Notes: generated by a model from the letters alone, not told the origin. Shown: positions 34,094 to 42,607, numbered from the stretch's first letter. The stretch: 47,592 bases of DNA from an uncultured Aquimarina sp. (GCA_947495425.1 CANLYR010000037.1:1-47592); one strand, 5' to 3'. Numbers and translations: made by a program.

Positions 34094-34101
34094 TATATTT
34101 G
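34094..34101 (+). promoter_or_regulatory. -7 box of the sulfate-assimilation operon (TATATTTG)
   Basis: Exact TAnnTTTG match. A TTG lies at 34066-34068, spacing 25 bp, slightly longer than usual. Predicted start near 34108 puts CCTACTAATCC at the very beginning of the transcript. Confidence 0.55.
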
Positions 34102-34147
34102 CTTAATATCCTACTAATCCGATAGGGTAATAGAATTTAAATAGCGT

Positions 34148-34414
34148 ATGATTGTAGATCAAATGATATTAGATAAAGTAGCTTCAAAGAAAACAACGTA
34201 TGAGGATGATAAAACCTCTGAGAAACCAATACGTAGTATTGCAAAAGCAGTGAGTTGGAGAGTAATAGGAACTCTAGATACCTTGATTGTATCCTACATA
34301 CTTACTGGTGAAATAGTCTTGGCTACCTCTATTGCTTCTATTGATTTTGTGACCAAAATGATTCTTTATTTCTTTCATGAAAGAATGTGGAATCGTATTA
34401 AATGGGGGAAGTAA
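34148..34414 (+). CDS. DUF2061 small membrane protein
   Basis: 88 aa. After a charged start (residues 1-30) comes the DUF2061 core: SIAKAVSWRVIGTLDTLIVSYILTGEIVLATSIASIDFVTKMILYFFHERMWNRIKWG, two membrane helices with a conserved FHERxW end. Members are often encoded beside cys genes in Bacteroidota; a role in sulfate or sulfur-compound transport or regulation is possible but unproved. First gene of the operon, 18 bp before cysH. Confidence 0.88.
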   Translation: MIVDQMILDKVASKKTTYEDDKTSEKPIRSIAKAVSWRVIGTLDTLIVSYILTGEIVLATSIASIDFVTKMILYFFHERMWNRIKWGK

Positions 34415-34432
34415 TTGCTGAATTAGAAAAGA

Positions 34433-35068
34433 ATGTTAGCTATGAGTTTGACAACAGAAGAAATAGAAAGTTTAAATAAGACGCTTAAGGACAAAACACC
34501 TTTGGAGATTACACAATGGGCAATCCTGAATGCTAAGAAGCCGGTTGTGACTACTAATTTTAGACCTTATGAAGCGGCAATTTTAAATGTGTGTTCAAAA
34601 GCATTGTCTGATATACCAGTAATATGGTGCGATTCAGGATACAATACACCGAAGACATACAAACATGCAGAAGAGCTTATTGAACAATTAGGTATAAATG
34701 TCAAATTATATGTACCCAAGCAAACCACAGCTCATAGAGATGTGATTATGGGTATTCCTGACATAAATGATCCCATGCATAAAATTTTTACATATCAGGT
34801 AAAATTAGAGCCGTTCAAAAGAGCGATGACCGATTTTACTCCAGATGTTTGGTTTACGAATCTTAGAAAAGGACAGACAGCCTTAAGAGATTCTTTAGAC
34901 ATTTTGAGTATGGGTAAAGATGGTGTTTTAAAAGTAAGTCCGTTTTATTATTACTCAGATGCAGAACTGGATATATACTTAAAGGAAAATAAGTTGCCTA
35001 ACGAGTTCAAATATTTTGACCCAACAAAGGTATTAGAGAACAGAGAATGTGGGTTACATACGAACTAA
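34433..35068 (+). CDS. cysH: Phosphoadenylyl-sulfate (PAPS/APS) reductase
   Basis: 211 aa (an alternative ATG lies three codons in). PP-loop superfamily reductase that makes sulfite from activated sulfate. Seen: KPVVTTNFRPYEAAILNV, IPVIWCDSGYNTPKTYKHAEEL, VWFTNLRKGQTALRDS, and the redox-active ECGLH (Cys206) near the end. There are only three Cys and no CC/CxxC iron-sulfur motif, which by family rules points to the PAPS type. The operon contains no cysC kinase to make PAPS, so the substrate is open. 3 bp before cysD. Confidence 0.9.
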   Translation: MLAMSLTTEEIESLNKTLKDKTPLEITQWAILNAKKPVVTTNFRPYEAAILNVCSKALSDIPVIWCDSGYNTPKTYKHAEELIEQLGINVKLYVPKQTTAHRDVIMGIPDINDPMHKIFTYQVKLEPFKRAMTDFTPDVWFTNLRKGQTALRDSLDILSMGKDGVLKVSPFYYYSDAELDIYLKENKLPNEFKYFDPTKVLENRECGLHTN

Positions 35069-35071
35069 TAA

Positions 35072-36049
35072 ATGACGAAAAAGATTAGCATGGAAATATT
35101 AGAAAAGAAAAAAGAACAATTGAATGGGACAGCTAATAATTTGGCAGAAACTTCAGTTCTTACTGTGAATCCTTTAGAGAGTGAAGCTATTTATATATTT
35201 AGAGAAGTAGTAGCACAGTTTGAAAAGCCGGTGTTGCTTTTTTCAGGAGGAAAGGATTCTATTACCTTGGTAAGATTAGCACAGAAAGCGTTCTACCCGG
35301 GGAAAATCCCTTTTCCATTATTACATATAGATACCGGTCATAATTTCCCTGAAACTATCGAATTTAGAGATAAATTAGCAAAAGAACTTGGTGTTGAGCT
35401 TATTGTTCGTCATGTTCAGGATTCTATTGATCAAGGTAAAGTAGTAGAAGAAAAAGGAAAATATGCTAGTCGTAATAGTTTACAAACTACTACGCTCCTT
35501 GATGCATTAGAAGAATTTAAGTTTGATGCAGCGATTGGTGGAGCCCGCAGAGATGAAGAGAAAGCAAGAGCCAAAGAGCGTATCTTTTCTGTACGAGATG
35601 ATTTTGGGCAGTGGGACGAAAAAAATCAACGGCCAGAATTGTTTGATCACCTTAATGGAAAAATTGATCTGGGACAAAATGTACGTGTATTTCCTATTAG
35701 TAACTGGACAGAATTAGACGTGTGGAGTTATATCGAAAAAGAAGAAATTGAAATTCCGTCAATCTATTTTGCACATGCCCGTAAAACATTTGTTAGAGAC
35801 GGGATGATTTGGTCTGCAGAGGATGATGTTGTGTATCGCGAAGATGATGAGGTTGTAGAAGAAAGAATGGTACGTTTTCGTACTGTAGGCGATATGTCTT
35901 GTACTGCGGCTGTGCTTTCTGATGCTATAACTATTGATAAAGTAGTCTCAGAAATTAGAGAATCAACAATTTCAGAACGCGGTGCCCGTATCGATGATAA
36001 ACGATCTGAAGCCGCTATGGAAAGACGTAAACAACAAGGGTATTTTTGA
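35072..36049 (+). CDS. cysD: Sulfate adenylyltransferase small subunit
   Basis: 325 aa. With CysN it makes APS from sulfate and ATP in the cytoplasm. PP-loop LLFSGGKDSITLVRLA (SGGKDS, residues 58-63), LLHIDTGHNFPETIEFRD, GARRDEEKARAKERIFS, FPISNWTELDVWSYI, MVRFRTVGDMSCTAAV and the C-terminal ERGARIDDKRSEAAMERRKQQGYF typical of CysD. Slightly longer than Escherichia CysD at the N-terminus. Followed by a repeat-bearing gap and cysN. Confidence 0.96.
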   Translation: MTKKISMEILEKKKEQLNGTANNLAETSVLTVNPLESEAIYIFREVVAQFEKPVLLFSGGKDSITLVRLAQKAFYPGKIPFPLLHIDTGHNFPETIEFRDKLAKELGVELIVRHVQDSIDQGKVVEEKGKYASRNSLQTTTLLDALEEFKFDAAIGGARRDEEKARAKERIFSVRDDFGQWDEKNQRPELFDHLNGKIDLGQNVRVFPISNWTELDVWSYIEKEEIEIPSIYFAHARKTFVRDGMIWSAEDDVVYREDDEVVEERMVRFRTVGDMSCTAAVLSDAITIDKVVSEIRESTISERGARIDDKRSEAAMERRKQQGYF

Positions 36050-36101
36050 GATTATAAATTAGAAAAAAAACAATAGAATATATAATAATTTAATTTTCAA
36101 A

Positions 36102-36150
36102 AATTCTTCCCCTTTTTCAGGGGGAGGTGCCGAAGGCGGAGGGGGTTTTT
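36102..36150. repeat. G/C-rich palindromic repeat between cysD and cysN
   Basis: CTTCCCC-TTTTTCA-GGGGGAG followed by GTGCCGAAGGCGGAGGGGG, a repeat word I recognise from many flavobacterial intergenic regions. It falls within the operon 37 bp before cysN and may form a stable mRNA hairpin between the two subunits' genes. Confidence 0.7.
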
Positions 36151-36186
36151 GAAATTTTATAAAGTTTTAATTAGAACTAAATAGCT

Positions 36187-37434
36187 ATGGACGTATTAAA
36201 AATAGCAACAGCAGGAAGTGTAGATGATGGTAAAAGTACCTTGATTGGTCGTATTCTATATGATACAAAATCATTAACTACAGATAAATTAGAAGCTATA
36301 GAAGCTAGGAGTAAAGCGAATGGTTTTGATTATCTTGATTTTTCTTTGGTGACCGATGGATTGGTAGCCGAGCGTGAGCAAGGAATTACAATCGATGTGG
36401 CTCATATTTACTTCTCTACCCGTAAGAAAAGTTACATCATTGCAGATACTCCAGGACATATTGAGTACACAAGAAATATGGTTACCGGTGCATCAACTTC
36501 GCAAGCATCAATAATTTTGGTAGACGCTCGAAAAGGGGTTATAGAACAAACCTACCGTCACTTCTTTATCAATAATTTGCTAAGAGTAAAAGATGTAATT
36601 GTAGCCGTTAATAAAATGGATCTTGTAGATTTTTCTCAAGAAAAATATGATGCTATAAAAGCAGATTTCGAAACGCTTATTGAAAAAAGTAATTATAAGG
36701 AGCAGCATATAACCTTTATCCCAGTGAGTGCCTTGCAAGGTGATAATGTGGTTTCTGCTTCAGAAAATACCCCTTGGTATACTGGGCAAACACTTTTGGA
36801 GCATCTGGAAGAGCTAGATGCACAAGATGTCTATGAAAAATCACAAGCTCGTTTTCCGATTCAAACTGTGATCCGCCCCAAGAAAGATGAATTTCATGAT
36901 TTTAGAGGGTATGCTGGTAAGTTGTATGGCGGAGACCTCTCAGTAGGTGATGAGGTGACTATTTTGCCATCCTTGACAACATCAAAAGTAAAGGAGATTT
37001 ACTTTTTTGATCAAAAATTTGAAACCGCAGGTAGAGGAAGTTCTTGTACAATTACGCTCGATGATGATGTGAATGTAAGTAGAGGTGATATGATTGTAAA
37101 ATCAATAGAAAAACCAAAAGTAGAGAAGCAACTTACTGCAACAGTATGCTGGATGGATAGTAAAGACCTTAATCCTGGAAGTAACTACTTTGTACAAAGC
37201 GGAAGTAATCGAATTCTTGCTAAAGTAAAGGGGGTAAGCGGAACAATTGCAACTGATTTTTCGGGAGAAGATACATCTAAGAATTCTTTACAACTCAATG
37301 AAGTTGGAAAAGTACACATCCAGCTAAGTAAACCTTTGGCTTTTGATGCATATAGTAAAAATAAAGCTTCAGGGTCATTTATATTAATAGATTCTCAAAC
37401 CAATACTACTTCAGGAGTAGGCTTTATAGAATAG
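36187..37434 (+). CDS. cysN: Sulfate adenylyltransferase large subunit (GTPase)
   Basis: 415 aa. EF-Tu-like GTPase that drives CysD. GTP-site motifs: GSVDDGKST (10-18), the ITIDVAHIYF switch, DTPGH (87-91), NKMD (142-145), then beta-barrel domains (FRGYAGKLYGGDLSVGDEVTILP). It ends as stand-alone CysN: there is no C-terminal APS-kinase (CysC) domain as in CysNC fusions. In the operon after cysD, before sulfite reductase. Confidence 0.96.
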   Translation: MDVLKIATAGSVDDGKSTLIGRILYDTKSLTTDKLEAIEARSKANGFDYLDFSLVTDGLVAEREQGITIDVAHIYFSTRKKSYIIADTPGHIEYTRNMVTGASTSQASIILVDARKGVIEQTYRHFFINNLLRVKDVIVAVNKMDLVDFSQEKYDAIKADFETLIEKSNYKEQHITFIPVSALQGDNVVSASENTPWYTGQTLLEHLEELDAQDVYEKSQARFPIQTVIRPKKDEFHDFRGYAGKLYGGDLSVGDEVTILPSLTTSKVKEIYFFDQKFETAGRGSSCTITLDDDVNVSRGDMIVKSIEKPKVEKQLTATVCWMDSKDLNPGSNYFVQSGSNRILAKVKGVSGTIATDFSGEDTSKNSLQLNEVGKVHIQLSKPLAFDAYSKNKASGSFILIDSQTNTTSGVGFIE

Positions 37435-37543
37435 ATGAAAATCTCTCACTAAGAAGAAGAAAAAAAAGAATTTTTGAATCCATAAATCAGGTATACAAAA
37501 GTCATAATTATGTTCTTTTTTAAGAGCAGAAATACGAAAAAAA

Positions 37544-39634
37544 ATGCAAAGTTTTAGAACCGAAATAGAAAACCCGATTGTCCAAAAAGATGTTATAGAA
37601 TTAGCTGATAAAATTGAGCAATTTCATAAAGGAAAGATTGATGAAGAGAAATTTCGTAGTCTGCGTCTAGCACGTGGTGTCTATGGGCAGCGACAAGAAG
37701 GCGTACAAATGATTCGTATAAAATTACCGTATGGTAAAGTATTGAGCAATCAGTTGAGACGTATTTGTAATGTGTCTGATGAATATTCTAGAGGTCGATT
37801 GCATATTACAACACGCCAAGATATTCAGATTCATTATGTGGATCTTAATAGAACGCCAGAGCTTTGGGCAGAGTTAGAACGAGATGATGTAACACTAAGA
37901 GAAGCCTGCGGTAACACAGTGCGTAATGTAACAGCATCAGAAACCGCCGGGATTGATCCCAAAGAACCTTTTGATGTGTCACCTTATGCAGACGCACTAT
38001 TTCGCTTCTTTTTAAGAAACCCTATCTGTCAGGAAATGGGTCGTAAATTTAAAGTTTCGTTTTCAGGAACCGAAGAAGATACAGGATTATCATACATGCA
38101 CGACCTGGGTTTTATTGCCAAAATCAAAAATGGAGTACGAGGCTTTAAAGTGATGTTGGGGGGTGGATTAGGATCTCAACCAAGGCATGCAGACGAACTA
38201 TATAGCTTTTTGCCTTCAGATAAGATTATTCCTTTGATGGAGGGCGTATTACGAATATTTGACCGTCACGGTGAGCGCAAGAGTAGAGCCAAAGCAAGAA
38301 TGAAATTCTTACTAAAAGATATAGGTCTTGATGCTTTCAAAGCGTTGGTAGAAGCGGAGCAAAAGGCAATTGTGCAAAAAACAGTAGCGATTGATGCAGA
38401 AGCTTACAAAACATCAGTTCCGGTTTCTGTAGAAGTACCACAAGTAGAAATCAAAGATCAAAAAGCTTTTGATTTATGGAAGTCTACAAATGTAATTCCT
38501 CAAAAACAAAAAGGATATGTCGCTATAGGGATCAAGGTTTTACTCGGAGATTTTTATACCGATAAAGCTAGATTATTAGCTGATTTGGTTGAGAAATATG
38601 CAGCAGGAGAAATCAGATTATCGCTGCGCCAAAATATTTTAATTCCATTTGTAAAAGCAGATGTACTTCCTTTTTTTTACCAGCAATTAGAAAAGTTAGG
38701 TTTTGTAGCATCTGGATATAATAAAGCTGTAGATATAACAGCTTGCCCAGGTACAGATACCTGTAACTTAGGAATTGCAAGTAGTACTGGTATCGCCGAA
38801 GAGTTAGAAAGAGTGATTAAAACAGAATATCCGCAATATCTCGAAAAAGAAGATTTAGTGATTAAGATTAGTGGGTGTATGAATGCCTGTGGACAACACA
38901 ATATGGCTAATATTGGTTTTCAGGGAATGTCGGTTCGTACCAAAGATAAATTAGTCGCTCCTGCATTACAGGTTTTATTAGGAGGAGGAAATCTAGGAGA
39001 CGGAAAAGGGCGTTTTGCAGATAAAGTAGTAAAAATTCCAAGTAGAAGAGGGCCTGAGGCACTACGTAGAATCCTTAATGATTTTGAAGCCAATGCAAAC
39101 GGTAAGTTGTTTGTTGAGTATTATGAAGAAAAAGGAGAAAAATATTTCTATAATTTCTTAACAGATTTATCTAATGTAGATAATCTTACTCAAGATGATT
39201 TTATCGATTGGGGAACCGAAGAGGAGTATGTAAAAGCTATCGGAGTTGGAGAATGTGCAGGCGTAGTTATAGATTTGATTGCTACCTTGTTTTTAGAAAG
39301 CGAAGAAAAGATAGCAAATGCTAAACACACATTTGATAATGGGATCTACTCTGATGCTGTATATCACGCCTATAGTTCTTTGGTAAATTCGGCAAAAGCG
39401 TTGTTGCTTGCAGAAAACAAAAAAACCAATACGCACGCAGGAATTATAAGTCAGTTTGACGAAGAATTTGTTACTAGCGGTAAGATACATCTTGATGGAA
39501 CATTCGCAGATTTGATATACCAACTTCAGAAAAATGCACCAAGTGAGGATTTTGCAGTAGATTATATCAAAAAAGCAGATCAATTTTTACAAAAAGTGCA
39601 AGCGTTTAGAGCCATTGAAGTAGAAAATGTATAA
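37544..39634 (+). CDS. Ferredoxin-type sulfite reductase with C-terminal HEPN domain
   Basis: 696 aa. Siroheme/4Fe-4S enzyme reducing sulfite to sulfide with six electrons from ferredoxin. N-terminal half-domains: LRLARGVYGQRQEGVQMIRIKLPYG, GRLHITTRQDIQIHYV, NTVRNVTASETAGID, MGRKFKVSFSGTEED. Cluster cysteines in two pairs: ACPGTDTCNLG (Cys401, Cys407) and KISGCMNACGQH (Cys445, Cys449), bridging cluster and siroheme. Extra: residues about 575-696 form a helical tail (EEKIANAKHTFDNGIYSDAVYHAYSSLVNSAKALLL) reading as a HEPN domain. The tail lacks an obvious R-x4-6-H RNase motif. In Bacteroidota this fusion seems recurrent; its role is unexplained. Confidence 0.9.
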   Translation: MQSFRTEIENPIVQKDVIELADKIEQFHKGKIDEEKFRSLRLARGVYGQRQEGVQMIRIKLPYGKVLSNQLRRICNVSDEYSRGRLHITTRQDIQIHYVDLNRTPELWAELERDDVTLREACGNTVRNVTASETAGIDPKEPFDVSPYADALFRFFLRNPICQEMGRKFKVSFSGTEEDTGLSYMHDLGFIAKIKNGVRGFKVMLGGGLGSQPRHADELYSFLPSDKIIPLMEGVLRIFDRHGERKSRAKARMKFLLKDIGLDAFKALVEAEQKAIVQKTVAIDAEAYKTSVPVSVEVPQVEIKDQKAFDLWKSTNVIPQKQKGYVAIGIKVLLGDFYTDKARLLADLVEKYAAGEIRLSLRQNILIPFVKADVLPFFYQQLEKLGFVASGYNKAVDITACPGTDTCNLGIASSTGIAEELERVIKTEYPQYLEKEDLVIKISGCMNACGQHNMANIGFQGMSVRTKDKLVAPALQVLLGGGNLGDGKGRFADKVVKIPSRRGPEALRRILNDFEANANGKLFVEYYEEKGEKYFYNFLTDLSNVDNLTQDDFIDWGTEEEYVKAIGVGECAGVVIDLIATLFLESEEKIANAKHTFDNGIYSDAVYHAYSSLVNSAKALLLAENKKTNTHAGIISQFDEEFVTSGKIHLDGTFADLIYQLQKNAPSEDFAVDYIKKADQFLQKVQAFRAIEVENV

Positions 39635-39679
39635 TATCTTTATGATCTCGTAGTAGTTTGAGCGGTATTAGATAAATTA

Positions 39680-40453
39680 ATGAAAATGAATACTAAAACA
39701 CCAAAATTAACCGTAGTAGGAGCAGGGCCCGGTGATCCAGAACTGATTACGCTCAAAGCACTCAAAGCTTTGGCTGCTGCAGATGTGGTGTTATACGATG
39801 CACTCATCAATGAGCAATTATTGAATTATGCTCCCGGAGCAGAAAAAATATTTGTAGGGAAACGCAAAGGATGCTACGCATATCAACAAGAACAAATTAA
39901 TGAACTTATTGTAAGCAGAGCAAAGAGCCACGGACATATAGTGCGATTAAAAGGTGGAGATCCATTCGTTTTTGGTCGTGGAGCAGAAGAAATTGATTAT
40001 GTACAGCAATTTGATGTAGAAACAGCTATGGTACCAGGAATATCATCATCGCTTGCGGTACCAGCATATCAAGGAATTCCATTAACAAAGAGAGGAGCTG
40101 CAGAAAGCTTTTGGGTGATCACAGGGACAACAAAAGCTCATAAATTATCACAAGATATTTATCTGGCTGCAAAATCAAATGCAACGGTAGTAATTTTAAT
40201 GGGAATGAGTAAGTTACCTGAAATAGTTAGTATCTTTACAGCCGAAAATAAGCAAGATATTCCAGTTGCAATAATTCAGAATGGAACCACTGAAAAAGAG
40301 AAGTTTGGTTTTGGTTCCATACACACTATCGAGCAGGTGGTTGCAGAAAAAAAATTATCGTCACCAGCCATTATTGTGATTGGTGAAGTAGTAAATCAAA
40401 GAGCTAAGCTTGCTTCGGTTTACAAAGAAATTCAGCAAGAAAACGTATCTTGA
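39680..40453 (+). CDS. cobA: Uroporphyrinogen-III C-methyltransferase
   Basis: 257 aa (second ATG two codons in). Uses SAM to methylate uroporphyrinogen III at C2 and C7, giving precorrin-2 for siroheme, the cofactor of the sulfite reductase just upstream. Family marks: LTVVGAGPGDPELITLKALKAL, VLYDALINEQLL, GKRKGCYAYQQEQINELIV, IVRLKGGDPFVFGRGAEE, VPGISSSLAVPAYQGIPLTKRG, and the C-terminal SPAIIVIGEVV. Stand-alone CobA/SUMT rather than the fused CysG; the dehydrogenase/chelatase half is the next gene. Confidence 0.95.
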   Translation: MKMNTKTPKLTVVGAGPGDPELITLKALKALAAADVVLYDALINEQLLNYAPGAEKIFVGKRKGCYAYQQEQINELIVSRAKSHGHIVRLKGGDPFVFGRGAEEIDYVQQFDVETAMVPGISSSLAVPAYQGIPLTKRGAAESFWVITGTTKAHKLSQDIYLAAKSNATVVILMGMSKLPEIVSIFTAENKQDIPVAIIQNGTTEKEKFGFGSIHTIEQVVAEKKLSSPAIIVIGEVVNQRAKLASVYKEIQQENVS

Positions 40454-40474
40454 TAGTTCAGGATAGCTATAAAG

Positions 40475-41077
40475 ATGGAAGAAAGAAATAATTTATATCC
40501 GGTTTTTTTGAAGGTTAAGAATCTAGAAATTCTAATCGTAGGAGGAGGAAATGTAGCCGAAGAAAAACTTACGTTCTTATTAAAATCTAGTCCAGATGCA
40601 AAAGTTACTATGGTGTCCCCAATGTTTAGAGAAGACACTGTGAAATTAGCACAGAAGTTTGGAGTAGAAATTATAAATAAAAAATATCACAGACGGTTTT
40701 TAAAAGGAAAACATATTGTGATTGCTACCACTGATGTTCCTGTAGTCAATATACAAGTGTATAAAGATTGTAGGAAGCGAAGTAAATTGGTTAATGTAGC
40801 CGACAATCCACCATATTGCGATTTTTACATGGGCGGGATTGTAACCAAAGGTAATGTGAAGGTAGCTATTTCGACTAACGGAAAGTCACCCACCACAGCC
40901 AAACGACTACGTCAATTTTTTGAAGCAGTACTTCCCGAAAATATTGATGATTTAGTCAAAAATTTAAATGAATACAGAAAAACAATACAAGGTGATTTCG
41001 AAGAAAAAGTAGAAGTACTTAATGAATTCACTAAAGGATTAATTGAAAAAAAAGAAGTTGAAAATGATCAAGACTGA
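40475..41077 (+). CDS. Precorrin-2 dehydrogenase/sirohydrochlorin ferrochelatase (CysG N-terminal type)
   Basis: 200 aa. Equivalent to Met8 or the N-terminal domain of CysG: oxidises precorrin-2 with NAD and inserts iron to make siroheme. NLYPVFLKVKNLEILIVGGGNVAEEKL is the Rossmann NAD site; RFLKGKHIVIATTDVPVVN and LVNVADNPPYCDFYMGGIV carry the conserved Asp; SPTTAKRLRQFFE and the helical tail follow. It overlaps the next gene by 14 bp. Together with cobA it serves the sulfite reductase. Confidence 0.93.
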   Translation: MEERNNLYPVFLKVKNLEILIVGGGNVAEEKLTFLLKSSPDAKVTMVSPMFREDTVKLAQKFGVEIINKKYHRRFLKGKHIVIATTDVPVVNIQVYKDCRKRSKLVNVADNPPYCDFYMGGIVTKGNVKVAISTNGKSPTTAKRLRQFFEAVLPENIDDLVKNLNEYRKTIQGDFEEKVEVLNEFTKGLIEKKEVENDQD

Positions 41078-42119
41078 TATTTTAATCATCGGAGCGGGAC
41101 CCACAGGATTATTTACTGTTTTTGAAGCAGGATTACTGAAGTTGAAAACACATCTTATTGATGCGTTACCGCAACCAGGAGGACAGTGTTCTGAAATTTA
41201 TCCAAAGAAACCAATTTATGATATTCCTGGATTTCCAGAGATTCTGGCAGGGGATTTGGTAGATAATTTGATGGAACAAATCAAACCTTTTAATCCTGGT
41301 TTTACCTTGGGAGAAAGAGCAGAAACTATCGAGAAACTAGAAGATGATACGTTTTTAGTTACCACCAATAAAGGAACGCAACATAATGCGCCAGTAGTTG
41401 CCATAGCAGGAGGATTGGGTTCTTTTGAACCGCGTAAACCACCGATCCCAAATATTACAGATTTTGAAGATAAAGGAGTAGCATACATTATTCGAGATCC
41501 AGAGGTGTATAGAGATAAAAGAGTAGTGATTTCCGGAGGAGGAGATTCTGCACTGGATTGGACAATTTTCTTAGCCGACGTGGCTAGTGAAGTAACTTTG
41601 GTACACAGAAGAAATGAGTTTCGTGGTGCACTGGATTCTGTAGAAAGAGTAGCAGAACTTACTAAGCTAGGTAAAGTAAACTTGATTACCGAAGCTGAGG
41701 TAAAAGAGTTAAAAGGAAACGATCACGTAACTGGTGTTGGTATCAAACATAAAACTGAAGGAGATATTCATGTAGATACGGATTATTTTATTCCCTTATT
41801 TGGATTATCACCAAAATTAGGTCCAATAGGAGATTGGGGCTTAGAAATAGAGAAAAACGCGATCAAAGTTGATAATTCATACGATTATCAAACCAATATA
41901 CCAGGTATTTATGCTATCGGTGATGTAAATACCTATAAAGGAAAGCTAAAATTAATTCTTTCAGGTTTCCATGAAGCGGCAATTATGTGTCAAAGTGCGT
42001 ATCAAAGAATTTTCCCTGACAAAAAGTATGTGATGAAATATACTACTGTAGGCGGGGTAGAAGGATTTGATGGTACCAAAAAAGAAGCTAAGAAAGAAGT
42101 AGTAAAAGCTATCGTGTAA
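41064..42119 (+). CDS. Ferredoxin--NADP(+) reductase (thioredoxin-reductase-like, type 2)
   Basis: 351 aa from the ATG at 41064; a longer TTG frame has a Lys-only tail and is rejected. Two-dinucleotide flavoprotein: FAD site ILIIGAGPTGLF (10-15), PQPGGQCSEIYPKKPIYDIPGFP, NADP site VVISGGGDSALDW (158-163), and IYAIGDVNTYKGKLKLILSGFHEAA. No redox CxxC as in true thioredoxin reductase. It likely moves electrons from NADPH to ferredoxin for sulfite reduction, fitting its position after siroheme genes and before the ferredoxin gene. Ends the cys operon by a strong terminator. Confidence 0.92.
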   Translation: MIKTDILIIGAGPTGLFTVFEAGLLKLKTHLIDALPQPGGQCSEIYPKKPIYDIPGFPEILAGDLVDNLMEQIKPFNPGFTLGERAETIEKLEDDTFLVTTNKGTQHNAPVVAIAGGLGSFEPRKPPIPNITDFEDKGVAYIIRDPEVYRDKRVVISGGGDSALDWTIFLADVASEVTLVHRRNEFRGALDSVERVAELTKLGKVNLITEAEVKELKGNDHVTGVGIKHKTEGDIHVDTDYFIPLFGLSPKLGPIGDWGLEIEKNAIKVDNSYDYQTNIPGIYAIGDVNTYKGKLKLILSGFHEAAIMCQSAYQRIFPDKKYVMKYTTVGGVEGFDGTKKEAKKEVVKAIV

Positions 42120-42138
42120 ATTTTAGAATATCAAATGT

Positions 42139-42186
42139 CCTCGCAAACAATGCTGATTACTTTTCAGTATATTTGCGAGGTTTTTT
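42139..42186 (+). terminator. Intrinsic terminator after the ferredoxin reductase gene
   Basis: CCTCGCAAA (42139-42147) pairs with TTTGCGAGG (42172-42180) and TTTTTT follows directly. It separates the cys operon from the ferredoxin gene. Confidence 0.88.
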
Positions 42187-42212
42187 AAAATCAATACTAA
42201 TTTAAAATAACC

Positions 42213-42257
42213 CATTAAACTCCCTTCTCCCTTTGGGAGAGGGGCTGGGGATGAGGG
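42213..42257. repeat. Palindromic repeat abutting the ferredoxin start codon
   Basis: CTTCTCCCTTTGGGAGAGGGGCTGGGGATGAGGG: CTCCC/GGGAG hairpin of the flavobacterial 'CTCCCTTTGGGAG' repeat kind. Its last bases touch the ATG of the ferredoxin gene, so this repeat forms the ribosome landing region. Confidence 0.75.
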
Positions 42258-42575
42258 ATGGATATTACCATAAAAATCAAAGACAGAGAAGGTGAAGTAC
42301 ACCAAGTACAAGCGCCTACAGATATGGCAATGAACCTTATGGAAGTTTGTAAAGCATACGAACTACCTGTAGAAGGTACTTGTGGAGGTATGGCGATGTG
42401 TGCATCTTGTCAATGCTATGTATTATCTGATCATCAATTACCAGAAATGGGGCAAGATGAAGATTTGATGCTGGCCGAAGCTTTTTATGTAGAAGATAAT
42501 AGTAGGTTAGGATGCCAAATCCCCATTACTCTAGAGCTAGATGGTTTAGAGGTTGAATTAGCTCCAGAATCATAG
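42258..42575 (+). CDS. 2Fe-2S ferredoxin
   Basis: 105 aa, adrenodoxin/plant-type. Cluster cysteines Cys42, Cys48, Cys51 (TCGGMAMCASC, C-x5-C-x2-C) and Cys86 (RLGCQI). The acidic surface (LPEMGQDEDLMLAEAFYVEDN) would dock to reductase and sulfite reductase. It follows the FNR gene but beyond a strong terminator, so either it has its own promoter in the 70 bp gap or it lives on read-through. Start set by the ATG directly at the repeat end; an earlier start is not available. Confidence 0.93.
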   Translation: MDITIKIKDREGEVHQVQAPTDMAMNLMEVCKAYELPVEGTCGGMAMCASCQCYVLSDHQLPEMGQDEDLMLAEAFYVEDNSRLGCQIPITLELDGLEVELAPES

Positions 42576-42607
42576 CTTTGTAAATTAAAATTATTATGTA
42601 TTTGTCA

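Noticed and set aside
39293..39583. 96-codon minus-strand frame opposite the HEPN tail
   Set aside because: Shadow of the sulfite reductase frame; Cys/Phe-rich composition typical of antisense reading.
41043..41063. Possible fusion or frameshift between the precorrin-2 dehydrogenase and ferredoxin reductase genes, which overlap
   Set aside because: The extra upstream codons are a Lys-rich tail from a TTG; the natural ATG at 41064 gives a standard flavoprotein start and a normal 14-bp operon overlap.
41064..42119. Thioredoxin reductase
   Set aside because: The fold matches, but the redox CxxC is missing; type-2 ferredoxin-NADP reductase fits the sequence and the neighbours.
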